A stretch of 64,000 bases of DNA from Ganoderma boninense (lineage: Eukaryota; Basidiomycota; Agaricomycetes; Polyporales; Polyporaceae), in NCBI GenBank assembly GCA_002900995.3, contig CM035308.1, positions 3,808,089-3,872,088 of the forward strand, given 5' to 3'. This document shows positions 45,900 to 57,095 of the stretch, in pieces. The notes under the pieces are model-generated. The model did not search any database. It was not told where the DNA came from and saw only the letters and a program-made list of their open reading frames with translations. Each line of letters opens with the position of its first letter. Within the stretch, counting starts at the first letter, position 1. The position numbers were made by a program, and so were the translations under genes.

Positions 45900-46470
45900 T
45901 CACTGAGAACTCTTTAAGCCGAACGCCGGGGCTGGTAGGCCCGCGCAGTCTCCCCTCGGAAAAACGCGACGCCGCCTTGGACTCGGAGCGGCGTCCCCAG
46001 TATGATAGTCACGGCCGGCAACTGGAATTCGGGGCCGCCTGAGTCTCCCCGGGGGGTTTCCCCAGCCCCACGAAGGAGGCGTGGCTCGGGAAACTGGGGG
46101 AGACCCAGGAACCGGCGGTGGGCTCTTCCCAGAGACGGCGTCTGCATCCAGTTCGACCTCGGGGGCCCGGGTGCGGCGGGAGGGAGATGCATCCACTTGG
46201 ATGCCAACGCGGGTGGAAGAATTTGGAGGGATCCAAAGTTAGGCCTTGGGACAGCAAAGCTCGGTGCTCGATCTCCCCCCTCGTCTTCTCCGCCCTCTTC
46301 CTCCCAGCCCCCAGTTCTGGGCGAGGGGTCAAATGCACGCGCGCCATGCATGGATCGACGACTGCCCCCCCGCGGATCCTGGCAAGGCGAGAGCGCGATT
46401 TTGGGTTTCCCGGGGAAAATTGTAGTGGGTACGCCAGCCATGCTTTTCAACGTTAACGCCTTCGCCATTT
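45900..46470 (-). pseudogene. Degenerate copy of the acidic hypothetical ORF
   Basis: Mirrors 22981-23583, with the frame broken repeatedly. Short matches such as SMAGVPTTI remain. Confidence 0.6.
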
Positions 46471-46950
46471 AAGACGTCATCAAACGCCCTGGGTACCCAA
46501 AGGGGCATGGGCAGGCGGCACAGCCGGGAAGGACTTGCCTGAACGGGGTGAATAGGGACACATCTGAGAGTCATCGTAGAGGGACCAAACCGAGGGAAAA
46601 GCCAGCCAGTCTGGGTGAGTGGGCCGTGACGCGAGTTTGGAAGGGGGGGGGTCGAGAGAGTGGGACGGGCGTGGTTTGGTACCTGCAAACCGTAAGATCT
46701 GCCGTACGAGCTCGGGTAGTGGCGTGCTGACGCGTCCCCTTTCGAGATAGGAGCTATTTCGGAACAGGGAGCGGGTCTACTTGCCACGAACGGAAGGCGC
46801 AGGTAAAGGGGCTGGGCCTCGAAGAGCGTCCTGGCAACGAATGAGGAGGGGGGCGATGTTCTGGCAACGTCGAAAGGGCCCCCCCACACAGCTCGACTGA
46901 GGCTGGTGATGGTAGGAGGGGGTTGCCGGTGCTGACGTTTTACGAGATGA

Positions 46951-47398
46951 TGTTACGACTTCTTTTTTATTTTTTTTAAACCCGGGAGAGGCTACGAACA
47001 CAAGGCGCGAGACACTTTTTTTCAGCGAGAAACGGAGCAGGGCTCGACAGTCAGGCTGAGGGCAGATGTAAATTTAAACGAGTTTAAAACGAGCGAGAAA
47101 ACGGACTTAGGAACGGAGGTTCCAGGTAGCGAAGTACAGGCCTTATTATGTGATGGGACTGGGACAATAGGAACTTGGACACGGAAACCCGTGAAAAAAA
47201 CAATGGTATGTATAAAATACCCCGAACAATGGGGGAACAGAGTTATGTACTGCGAGAACAAGGAAAAGTTTGCTAAACAACGAGGAAATAAGACGACGGG
47301 AGGAGCAAACAGCAAAAGGGAAAGAGAGACGCCCGGGGAGCGCTGACGTTTCCTTTTATTTTTACAATACCCCCCTTTCCCAAGGATTGTTCTCGAAC
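46951..47398 (-). repeat. Degraded Gypsy LTR copy, cut by the gap
   Basis: Begins with TGTTACGAC, the complement of the LTR end, after an ATGAT matching the target duplication. It runs back through the LTR to the purine tract (CCCCCC) near 47373 and a few bases of pol end before the N run. The insertion junction is therefore shared by both arms. Confidence 0.8.
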
Positions 47399-47498
47399 NN
47401 NNNNNNNNNNNNNNNNNNNNNNNNNNNNNNNNNNNNNNNNNNNNNNNNNNNNNNNNNNNNNNNNNNNNNNNNNNNNNNNNNNNNNNNNNNNNNNNNNN
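47399..47498. other. Assembly gap (100 N)
   Basis: Ends the noisy contig; the next contig starts inside a transporter gene. Confidence 0.98.
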
Positions 47499-48329
47499 TA
47501 TCGCGATAGTCACAGTGAAAAGTAACCTATCAACACCCACAAACAGCCAACCATGGCTGAACACAAGGATGTTTCGCGACCTCCCTTACATCCTCGTCAT
47601 CATCGGGAGCGTCCTCATTTGCCTAGGTACGTACACGCTCACCTCGCCTTCCATTGTCCCGAAGCTGATGTCTCTCATCTCTAGGCCTTTTCATCCCCTT
47701 CTTCTACGTCGTCGACTACACTACCGCACAGGGTATCTCCCCGCATACCGCCTTCTACGTGCTCTCCGTCATGAACGCCGGCGGCGTGCTCGGCCGCCTC
47801 GCGCCGCCCTTCCTCTCCGACACGCTGGGGCGCTTCAATGTCCTCGTGCCCTGTGCCTTCCTCACGGGGCTTGCCATGCTCGTCTTCTGGCCGTTCACGA
47901 CGGGGCTCGCGTCGCTCATGCTCTTCGCCGCGCTCTACGGCTTCTTCTCGGGCGCGTTCAACGCCCTTATCATCCCCTGCGTCGCCCAGATCTCCGAGGT
48001 CCGGGAGATCGGCACTCGCGTCGGTGTCCTCTACTCCATCATCTCTTTCCCGTGAGTCTTCTCTCTGTCTCCCATCCCCCCTCCTTTTCGCTCCTGTGCT
48101 TCCCCCCTTGTGGCATCACTGACATGCGCGATGTGTCAGAGCACTGTGCGGCGGGCCTGCAGCGGGTGCGCTTCTGAAGGCGCAGCACGGCTCGTACCTG
48201 GGCATGATCCTCCTCGGCGGCGCGGCGGTCGTTGCTGGCTCGCTCTTCCTCCTCTGGGCGCGCTATGTGCTCAGTCGTAGGATGAGGGAGCCCAAGCAGC
48301 TCTTCTCGCGCCTTCTCAACGTCGTCTGA
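47499..48329 (+). CDS. MFS transporter, monocarboxylate/riboflavin-permease-like, 5'-truncated
   Basis: Only the C-terminal half is present. Exons: up to 47626 (5' limit uncertain, about 47546), 47695-48051 and 48140-48329, with introns 47627-47694 and 48052-48139. The protein reads PWLNTRMFRDLPYILVIIGSVLICLGLFIPFFYVVDY..., then GGVLGRLAPPFLSDTLGRFNVLVP, the intracellular-loop motif of major-facilitator proteins, then several hydrophobic spans and a short basic tail. This half corresponds to about six membrane helices of a twelve-helix plasma-membrane carrier in the MCT family (SLC16-like, such as yeast Mch5). The substrate is unknown. The N-terminal half is lost in the gap. Confidence 0.85.
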
Positions 48330-51300
48330 TGTCTGATCTTCTGCGTTCTGGTTTCGCGTTCGTTCCCATTGTGGGCTTGGTTCCTCTTATGCCCTGGGTC
48401 CGAGGCCGGTGGTTCGGAGGTTTGTCGCCGCCTTCGTCTTCTCCTTCGCCTCCCTCTTCGACTTCGGCTTCTGTTGGAAGGAAGAATGGTCTTCTTTATC
48501 TGGTCTGTCGTTCCTGACTCTCGGGTCGTCCCTGAGGCCCGGGCGTGTTGTAGCTCATCGCATCCATATCCTCTGCAATCCTCTTGAATCGCGCAATCTG
48601 TTTTCGCATGTACGTAGTGTTTATACCCTCGTCTCCGCACCGCATATGTATCATTATTTGTAACGTACCTGTACCCTCCTACGCACTCATCTGATCTCTT
48701 CCGCTCCATAGCAATCACACGTCACACTTACGACCTAGTATTAACCTTATGCTTACTCTTGTTTTTGCAGTCCGATACTCACTGGTTACTAACTCGCCAT
48801 GCCTGCACGGATCCGAAGTACTTACTTGTTACATCATCACGAAGCATTCACGCACTATAATATAACACGTCGGTTCCATTCTGACCAGATCTGTTCTGCA
48901 ACTTCGATATCTGGAAGAAGCTTGCAGTGAGTATATTGAACCCGGACTTGCCCCTTGAAGCTTCCTAACGAGGACGTGTACTCCCGGACCCCGGCTCAGC
49001 TTCTCGTCTGATTGTCCGGTGACAAGAGACGCTGCCGGTCACCGACTCGGAGAAGAGGACGAGCAGCGCCCGCCCCGCACATCCGTAATAATCACGGCGG
49101 GTGGAAGTGTACATACATGTACGCGTTCGACTTGAATATCCTTCGTCCTTCTGAATCTCCCCTTGATGACACCTCAATGGCGCCATTATTGCGCAGAATC
49201 AGCTTTGTAGGAAAGTCTTCATTATTTGCCCAGCATTGTTTCTGCTCCGGAAACGTGCATTTCTTCGCAGTACATTGGAATGGGTATCCAGTATGGGCTT
49301 ATAGGCAGCAAGCTTTCGCTTTAGCGCGCTGTCAGTCTACTGGGATAGAGACTGGCACTGCGCGGGCTGATTTGTTGATTCCCGCGACTGAACAGCTTTG
49401 TCGACGAGTAGACTAGCTTACTGCATTCAGAGCATCTGGTGCCGTCATTATGCACGAGTCATCATGTATCTCCCGCGACCTCTGACAATAGTTGTCAATC
49501 TCAAAACCTTGAAAGAAAGCAACATACGATTGCTGCTCCTCTGTCTGATCAACGGCTTCCCACCTAAGTGGGTGAAGACAGAAATCTTTGAGCAGAGAAA
49601 ATTAGCCTTATTCCATTGTGACTTGCTAGATGCAAAATCGAACATGACACACCCGTTGAATCCTGAAGGCGAACTCAGGTGTCCGTCCAAGGGGCAGCCA
49701 ATTTAGCCATGATACGTCTGGGAAAATGGAGATCAGGCGACCTATTGGAGGCGACCGGGCGGTTACAATCCAACTGTCTAAACCCTGAATAATCGTGTTT
49801 CCTTTCAGTTCGTAGAGAGCAATGTCTTTGATTGTGCTACGGTAGACTGAAGAGAAAAAGTTCTGACACGTACCAGTGTCGGTTGGGTTGCTTCGTTAAT
49901 GGCCGGGCCATGTCCTTATGCACACTGACCTGGCAGCGAGTTCTTGGATGTAGGAAGGGGAAGATGCAGCACTGTAGTTAATGGAATCGTCGACACTGTC
50001 GTAGGAGATCCTCACCGAAGGCCCTAAGGGCATGAATTCTAATCGAAGTGACCGCCCGCAGAATGGCAGAGATCGTGGCAGAGTTGAGGTGGATACAAGA
50101 AACAAAATAATGTCGTCAAAGCATGAGTGAATCGTGAGAGAGTGTCTGAGAGTGGTGTAGAAGAGTGCACCTAGGGATTCCGCGAGTGGTACGGAGATGG
50201 CAGAGGGCACAGGAGTCGCCAAAGAGGTTTCGTCGGGTGCTCAAGCTTGCACTCCTACGACAGGTGCACAACGAGACGATCGCTGAAACTCTCGCCGATT
50301 CCAATGATCAAAAACGCTTGGGCAATCAAAAATATGGCAGAAAGAATCACCAGCTATGGACAGTACTCACCGATATGCAAGTTATGTGAAGAGCAAAGCC
50401 CCAGTCCGGATATCCTAGTGACATCGAAACTTCCCCTGGCGTGCTACCATTTACCAGCTCATTGAAGCCAGCTATGCGCACCGTTCGCGGCAACACAGAT
50501 GCTCGAGCAGCCAGTACCCAAACGCGATGACAGTGCTCGAACGGACTAGTGCGGTTCACGGCAGAGTTCCGAGAGAAAGTAACCGATAGATGAGTGCGTA
50601 CCTCGTCCCGCTGGTCCTAATCTCCCCTACTCTTGCGCGTCTCATATCCACAGGACTTGTTTTCGGAAACTTGATGGCGCGCATGGGGTGGTCGGACAAG
50701 TGTTCCTGATGCGGCGTGGTCGTCCACTCTTGGTAGAAGCTCGTCGGCGGCCAGCCAGTTCTGTGCTTCCCTCTCGCGCTGTAAAACACGTGCATCCTCC
50801 ACCTCGAGCCAACGAGCGATGAAGACATCGATCTCGCACCGGCGGAATGCGAGAGCCGCCCTGTTACTAGTTAGAGCGTGTCCGACGCCCTCTCCGCCTG
50901 TTTGCTGGGGTCCGTTCGGACACAACGACATAAGCCTAGCTGGCTTCCGCTAGTGACGAGCTGCTGTGCCTACGCACCATAAAATGGTTCCAATCCACAG
51001 AAGCTGGTTGTTGAGTCGGATGTTGAAGGGGGTCGACCCGGACTCGCAGTCGGAGGGCGAGAGCGTACGCTAGCTGGTCGAAGGAGACAGTGAGGAGGCC
51101 GGAGGTGAGTTGGTTATAGCGTACAGTCGTCGCACAGTGTAATTCGAGCCATTTTCAACGCATATATCCACTGTGATGGATGTTCGAGGGCGTCGTCGTC
51201 GGGAGCAAGTGCAGGCGCGGGGGTCCCCCAGAGCCCGGTGGTGTCTGCCTATGTCCGTGGATCGGCTTATGCCGATAATTACATAATCCCACATTGCCAC

Positions 51301-51394
51301 TCGCCGAAACTGAGAAGCGCTCAGTAAGCCTTGGTCCACGCTCTTAAGTCCCTCTCCCGCTTCCTGTGAAGAATTGCATAGTTGACTGATCACT
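48330..51394. other. ~3 kb without a supportable gene
   Basis: Several open frames of 60-110 codons exist on both strands (for example minus-strand pieces near 49896-50304 and 50556-50931), with possible splice sites, but none joins into a protein with recognisable features. A diverged or decayed gene on the minus strand at 49.9-51.4 kb is possible. Confidence 0.5.
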
Positions 51395-52477
51395 ATGAAT
51401 CATCTAGATTATAGTGCAACGATAAACACTCACCACTGTCAACCCCCGATTGACCCGCATGATGCGGCGCGGGTATCCTCACTGAGCTTGCAAGTGGCGA
51501 ATAATAATATCTTGCCAGTGCACGTGAATGTAGCATCCGGAGGCAACATAGCGAGCCACGGGGAAGGACAGCCTCACACCATAGGAACAGGCGATTTCTG
51601 GAACACCGAAGACTCTGCCAATACTGGTCTTTAACATGTCAGCGATGCCACCTCGTCCCCGTCGAACACCAGTCCTGTGGGTGAGTGGCGTCACGAACTC
51701 CTTTCATCTCTCTGGGATGCGTGAGGCACCCACAACCTCACGTATCGCTATATAATACCATTGATCAGTATTATGAGCATAACACTGACGCAAACAATAA
51801 TTTGGAGGAGGTCGGCAGGCCTGATACCCTTCGACGACTCCTTGGCTCTCTTGTCGACACCAACGGATCCTGGGAGATTGGTTCACTTTTGGACTGCCCT
51901 CTCGACGTCCCGCCCTACACATATGTAAGTCATTTGATGCCACCATATGCCATGGATGTTCGGCTCAGCATTTCGATCAGTTGACCACCAACCGCGTCAT
52001 TTCGGTCTTCAATTCGTGACGAACCCTGCGAATCGTAGCCATGCCTCCGACCAGGCGATAGTTTTGATCGAGAGAATGGAAGTCATCCCGCACGAACTTG
52101 TGCTTCGGTACGAGAAACTTAGGTCCTCAGAAACCGGCGGCGTGGACGGATGCACGATCTGTCATGAGGCTCTGGTGAATGCTCGTGAGGCTCGAGGCGA
52201 CTCGGACGCCACTGAAGCACTGCCCGTAACTTTTGGTCCTCCTGTCGCACTTCCGTGCGCCGCAAAGCACCTTTTTCACATGAAGTGCCCTCTACCTTGG
52301 CTGGAGCAGAACACCACATGCCCGTTGTGCAGATTCGACATCGATCCACTTCAAATGTTGAGATGCAGCTGGTTTAGTACATGGCAGCCGCCTCACGTCG
52401 ACACAATGTGTGATTGGCTAGCCGCAGATCGGAGCAGGCCAAGGAAGCGGGCGTGCGCAGAGTGCGGCCTGTTGTGA
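51395..52477 (+). CDS. RING-H2 finger protein, putative E3 ubiquitin ligase
   Basis: The last exon (from about 51981 to the TGA at 52475-52477) encodes CTIC followed, after a ~35-residue insertion, by LPCAAKHLFHMKCPLPWLEQNTTCPLC. That gives the eight metal ligands of a C3H2C3 RING: CxxC, CxxxH, HxxC, CxxC. RING proteins of this type bind E2 enzymes and transfer ubiquitin. Upstream coding-like frames begin at the ATG 51395 (MNHLDYSATINTHHC) and continue at 51685-51930 (RRLLGSLVDTNGSWEIGSLLDC). A donor GTAAGT at 51925 is likely, but the phases of the inner junctions do not all agree in my model. The C-terminus is basic and Cys-containing. The RING identification is firm; the exon map is not. 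Confidence 0.65.
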
Positions 52478-53211
52478 TTATGCCTGAGTGTGAGTGTTCT
52501 TTTTTGACTAGGTCCACACGCCGCTGACTGTTGACTAGACTCTTCACCGTCGCCGAGGAGGCCGCCGAGCTCTGGCGTGCAAGTCGAGATGAATACGTCG
52601 TCCGGCCAGGATGTATCATCTCTGTTGGGCGACTCGGAGGTTGATTTTGAGCAAGACTTTGCACCGTGGTTCAACCCTTATGATCTGTATCTCGAATTTG
52701 TCTGTAAGAAATGTGGATCGAAATGGTCGGGCTCAATATTTCGATGGATATGGATTTGATGGATTAGACAGACCACGCCCGATGTAGTAGTCCCTGTTGT
52801 GCGTTTTGTCAGTCCGCAAAGCTACGAAATGATTAAATTCATTGTCTCCTCTAGCCAGGGACTCCTCTAAGTGCTGCTCCTTTTCAAGAATTTCTTGTCC
52901 CGTCCTTACATTCTATTCAGTCCACCCTTTCCCGCACCATCTACCATATGGCAGCCAACATGTCTCAATAACATACTCCAACCACCGTGTTCAGGTCTGT
53001 TCTCAGTGGACCAGTAGAGCTACCACATCAAGCCCTTAAGGAGGATATCGAAGAGGGGGAAGACGATTTTACTCGAGGGACAGGCTAGAAGGAAACACAT
53101 TTGACGGGTTTGTGACGACGCAGCCCCCGCTGTCGAAGCATAAGCTGAATTTTCTGGTACTCTTGTCGCTCTATCTCTCTCACTATCTGCGTCTCAGCCA
53201 TTTGCCTCAAG
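52478..53211. other. Intergenic, nothing recognised
   Basis: Short open frames only, with no splice-linked coding. Confidence 0.55.
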
Positions 53212-53790
53212 TATTTGTCGCTGTCAATTACCGTCGCAGTTATTCAGCGTGCTGGCACATTTTGACAATCCAAAAAAACTCATATTGTTCTCCTCCGACA
53301 CCAAATCTAACCCTGGGTGGAAGCCACATATTCCCTTCGCGTCCGCATCTCCTCGATAAACCTGGAATCAACTCATCCCTCACGCTCGACGCCGCCAGCC
53401 CCCAACTCATCCCCCCGCTTGATCGTGGCTTACCGCGTCCCAGGGCCGGGGCCAACAAACACCTGCAAGTTCCTGTTCGTCTTCGCCGCCACGCGACCCG
53501 CCATCGCACACATGTTCTCCTCAAACACATTCACGACCTTGGAGATGGCGCCTACCTCACCAAGCGTCCCCTTCTCCTTCAGGCTTGCAAGCGCGGGGCC
53601 GAGAGGCTCGAGTCCATCGTGCAGTGCGAAATTCGCCCCAGCCCCAGCGAACGGACTCATGAGGTGCGCCGCGTCTCCAGCGAGCGTGACATGCGGGAAG
53701 TGCGCCCACTTGTGGCCCATAAAATGCGCGGGTATATCGTGTTCTCGTCCCAGTAGTCGATGAGGTTGAACAACCGAAGTTCACATTCGA
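53212..53790 (-). pseudogene. 3' fragment of a third FAD-monooxygenase copy
   Basis: The minus strand encodes MGHKWAHFPHVTLAGDAAH..., SPFAGAGANFALHDGLE and VFEENMCAMAGRVAAK, matching the C-terminal third of the enzyme at 30651-31865 with clear divergence. About 100 bases of 3' flank also match. The N-terminal two thirds, including the Rossmann motif, are absent and the frame shifts near both ends. It is an old partial duplication, distinct from the noisy arm copy. Confidence 0.8.
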
Positions 53791-54167
53791 ACCGCTGCTG
53801 CGGCTGACGCACGCCTCGGCTGGGACGTGCTCTTCATGTGCTGTCCGGGGGACTGTTTTTGAAACGTTGCATTTGAATTACTTTCCGTGGAGTGTCCATA
53901 TGTAGTGCAAATCTGCGTCGAATCTGCATCGAGGACAAGTTGAAGACGCCAGCAAGTTCTTCAGCCACTCCGTCGGATCATTGACCTCGGGATGGTACGG
54001 CGGGAGGGGACGCACAAGTGGGACATATGCGGAGAGGGTCTCAACGTTCGGCCCTCGCGCGCAAGATCGGCCGACTACGCCACACATAAGCAACTTCGGT
54101 ATGCGAAGAGAAGTTCGGATGGTGGTGGCGAACAGACAATCACTGACTCACTACTTATTGTGGTGGG

Positions 54168-54849
54168 TCACAGCGTGTTGTGGCCGATGACATATTTCCG
54201 AAGCTCTATTGCACAATGCATTCCATCCTCGTGCGATGACCGAACTATCCTCAACCCCACGAAGTAGGTAGAACCCACGCAGGATAAGAGACGGTACGAG
54301 GCGATCTTGCAGCTGCTCAAAATCTAGGCAGCATGGTAAATCAGCGAACGAATAATCATTTGAAAAACACCGATACGCACACAGCCATGCGGACCCACTT
54401 GGGCTGCTGGTCGTCCGGCAGACCGAGCGTCTTCCTGACCGACTCAACGATCTCTTGGGTTAACGGCGCGTGCAACCGCCACAACGTGCTGTCGTCCCTC
54501 AGCGCGAAGACAAAGTCCTTGAAGCCGTGCTTCTTGTCCGCGACCGGCAAGAGATCGTGACGGATGCGAGGGACGTCCGGGAGGTCGTGGTAGATACGGT
54601 CCGGGATATCACTGACGACCGTCATCACCATAGTCTCCAGCATGTCTTCGCACTCTTCACGACTGTATGCGCTACCTCCAGCCTCCAGGTACTCCTCGAT
54701 CAAGAGTCCTGGCCCAACGACGGCGACAGTCGCGGTCAACGACGAACCCGAAGGCGACAGTGGGGCGGGGGTTAGGTCGGGGTCTCGATGTGGCGGACGC
54801 GCGAACGAGAAGACTGCTGAGACTGAGAGGCGGCAGGAACGTTCGCCAT
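54168..54849 (-). CDS. Unknown protein, two or more exons, N-terminus unresolved
   Basis: The final exon 54168-54323 (ending GLRIVRSSHEDGMHCAIELRK...TL, TGA) joins through a 59-bp GT-AG intron to an exon reading SREECEDMLETMVMTVVSDI and FKDFVFALRDDSTLWRLHAPL. Coding continues upstream to about 54700. An ATG at 54849 (MANVPAASQ) is likely the start because the decayed paralogue has an ATG at the same relative place, but frames change twice before the main exon, through intron(s) or damage. I recognise no domain. Confidence 0.4.
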
Positions 54850-55049
54850 GGTGGAATCTGACCAAGGAAGGACAAGTCGCAGGCGGAAAATTCAACTTCA
54901 ACCACCACGCTGGAATAGCCGATCACGTAAGCAACGCGTTGAATCCAACGCAGCCAACCGGTGTCATCGTATGATGAAATGAACGTGGAGTCGAGGGCAT
55001 GATCTCGAGCGTAGTAGTAACCATATCCACCAGCAAATCAAACTTCGGG

Positions 55050-55592
55050 CTTCATAGTTGTTATTGAAGCCTGACGCCTTCTACCTGGTGTCAAAACTGT
55101 AAATCCTTGCCCTGCTGGCAATGCTCGCGAACGAGATGGACATAACAAGAGTGAATGAATGCAGCGTTGTTTCCAGTGCTGAGTTCGGGAAACAACGGCG
55201 TGCGACCTCTGCGACGTGCTGTTGCCCCTAAGAGGGAAGACAAAGCGGTCGCAGGAGTCACCGCCATCCTCGACAGGCAAAAGATCCCGGCGGGTCCTAG
55301 GGAGGTCAGGGAGGGCGGAGTAGATTGCGTGGGAGGAGCGTGGTGGTGTGGGCGATCACAACGCCTTCGATCACGTCTTCGTGCTCTTCAGGACTGCATG
55401 TAGAGGGCTCTTCCTGGTATAAGCCGTATCGAAGCAATACTTGGCCTGGCGGCAGCAGCAAGCACTGTAGTCGAGAATGAACCCGAAGGCGAAAGTAGGT
55501 TCGGGAGGAGGACGATGTGAGTGGACGACCTTGACATCGACGTACTGTGTTCGTGGACGAAAAGATTGTGGGACGGTGGGGATTTCAGCCAT
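55050..55592 (-). pseudogene. Decayed paralogue of the 54.2-54.8 kb gene
   Basis: From the ATG at 55592 (MAEIPTVPQSFRP) it parallels the neighbour in order: an AFGF[IV] block, an SPEEHEDVIEGVV block matching SREECEDMLETMV, and DRFVFPLRGNST matching DFVFALRDDST. The blocks lie in different frames with stops between, so it looks non-functional. Tandem, same strand. Confidence 0.5.
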
Positions 55593-56044
55593 GTGTAGGT
55601 GAGTGGATCGCAGTGGCGGATGCATCGCGGCTTGAAATAGAAGGAGCAGGGGCGGAGCAGGAGCAGGCAGGAGCAGGAGCAGTAGCAACAGGAGGCCCTG
55701 GTGCTTCGCCGGTGGCCAGATGGCGAGGCGCAAATGGCTGAAGTATTCAACCACGTTGTACATCTTCAAGGCAGCCTACGGCAGCCGATAGCGTAACCTC
55801 ATAGCGCGATGGCTCGCTGTGAATTTTGTCAGAACCTAAGAACTTTTCGAGGGCTCTACAAATACGTACAAGAAGAACTCTCTAAACATTGAACGTCTGT
55901 CGCGCCTTGTTCTGTAAATGAGGGTAAAAACAGGTCTACTTGCAGGGACTCGCAAGCGAGATTGGAGGCACGATGCTAGCGGATGCAAGACTGCTTTGGG
56001 GGCGCTCGACCGCCAAAAATAGCCTTAAACCAGGGTATCTATAG
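55593..56044. other. Intergenic, nothing recognised
   Basis: Contains a GGAGCAGGAGCAG purine-rich run near 55640-55685 (low complexity) and no gene. Confidence 0.55.
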
Positions 56045-56261
56045 ATGCCTACAAGCATGAGTGGTTCTTGCTCTATTCCTCAAGAGTCAAAGCGTACAAG
56101 AACTTGCGATATCCCTGGGTCCTCGTCGGGCGAAGATGGACTAAGTGATTCGCATGTCCATGAAACAGTCGGTCAAGCTTTGAAGCTTGGAGTGAAAGTC
56201 CGTTGCAACAAGAATGAGACCAACGAAGACCTAGAGGCGATAAAAATTTGGCACAACGCAG
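56045..56261 (+). CDS. Possible first exon of an unknown protein
   Basis: The ATG at 56045 opens 72 codons (MPTSMSGSCSIPQESK..., NETNEDLEAIKIWHNA) that end at a strong donor, GTAAGTCAG. Coding-like, Ser/Pro-rich sequence follows to about 56900 in shifting frames, and I could not fix the later exons. No family recognised. Confidence 0.3.
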
Positions 56262-57095
56262 GTAAGTCAGTAATGAACTATGAAAGATGCTCTTCAAACG
56301 TACATGAGCTACTCCTCAACCTCGAGATTCCCCTGCTTCCTCACTCCCCGCTGCCTCGAGGTCTTCTCCAGGCGACACCGACCCCAGGCTCCTCGCCGTG
56401 CCGTTGCCTCTCACGGCGGAAACACGACGATTGCCAACGGACTCACCGTCGTCTGCAGGCAAGAGGCGCTATCGAACATCTGCAGGGTCCGTGTTGTACA
56501 AGAATCGCTCTTGATTCCAGTGGCGTATATGCGCCTGGTCGACAACGACGCTTCTCAGACGCATAGCGTAGCAACGATGGATAGCGAGCGGATGAAGGGG
56601 CAGCGGCCGTGCTGGTCGGCTACAGCCTTGAAGACCGCCGGGTTTGGCCATTCAGCTCTGGCGCGGAGCGCCCTGCTCGTCCTGGACCTTTACCACCATC
56701 TCCGCACAACTACAACCGCAGTGCCTTGCGGCGACTCTCTTCACGACGGCGACGACAACTTCAACCTAGGGTCTAGCTCCTCCTCATCTGTGCTTGTTTC
56801 AACGGCTTCGACGACTCTGAAGCCCCTCAGGTCTGTTCGAACGTTGCAGGCGCTTCCGACGGCGCATATAGGGACCTCAAGCCTCGAGCATTGTTTCATA
56901 CGCTACGGAGGGGAAGTATAGGAGGATAGGGGATCCAGATCCACGTCTTGGCACAGGTGAGCATCGCAGTGCTTCGCGGAGGGAGGCGATGAGCCCGCCA
57001 CCCCCGTCCGCTCCCATGCACCGCATCCTCACCCTCCGCAGTGACATCTTATTGCCCTTCTTCCCGCCGCGAGCCGTCGACCTTCACCATCCACC
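56262..57095. other. Unresolved possible coding and 5' region of the chitin synthase
   Basis: The first ~650 bases may hold exons of the preceding gene. The last ~130 bases (CCACCACCATCC before the ATG) look like a pyrimidine-rich leader of the chitin synthase. Confidence 0.4.

Larger units (their letters stand above)
37235..47398. repeat. Right arm of the ~10 kb inverted duplication (error-laden copy)
   Basis: Reverse complement of 21950-32216, but with very frequent one-base insertions, deletions and changes and inflated homopolymers, worsening from about 41300 onward. Every gene in it is frame-broken, start codons and splice sites are lost at random, and the tRNA no longer folds. The damage is not biased to C-to-T as in RIP. 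It resembles unpolished long-read sequence more than ordinary decay. Confidence 0.88.

Noticed and set aside
37235..47398. Separate functional genes (dehydrogenase, monooxygenase, F-box, tRNA) in the right arm
   Set aside because: All are frame-broken mirror images of the clean arm with sequencing-type errors; they are listed only as degenerate copies.
37235..47398. RIP or other mutation-based silencing as the cause of the divergence
   Set aside because: Changes are mostly indels and mixed substitutions with homopolymer growth, not directional C-to-T changes.
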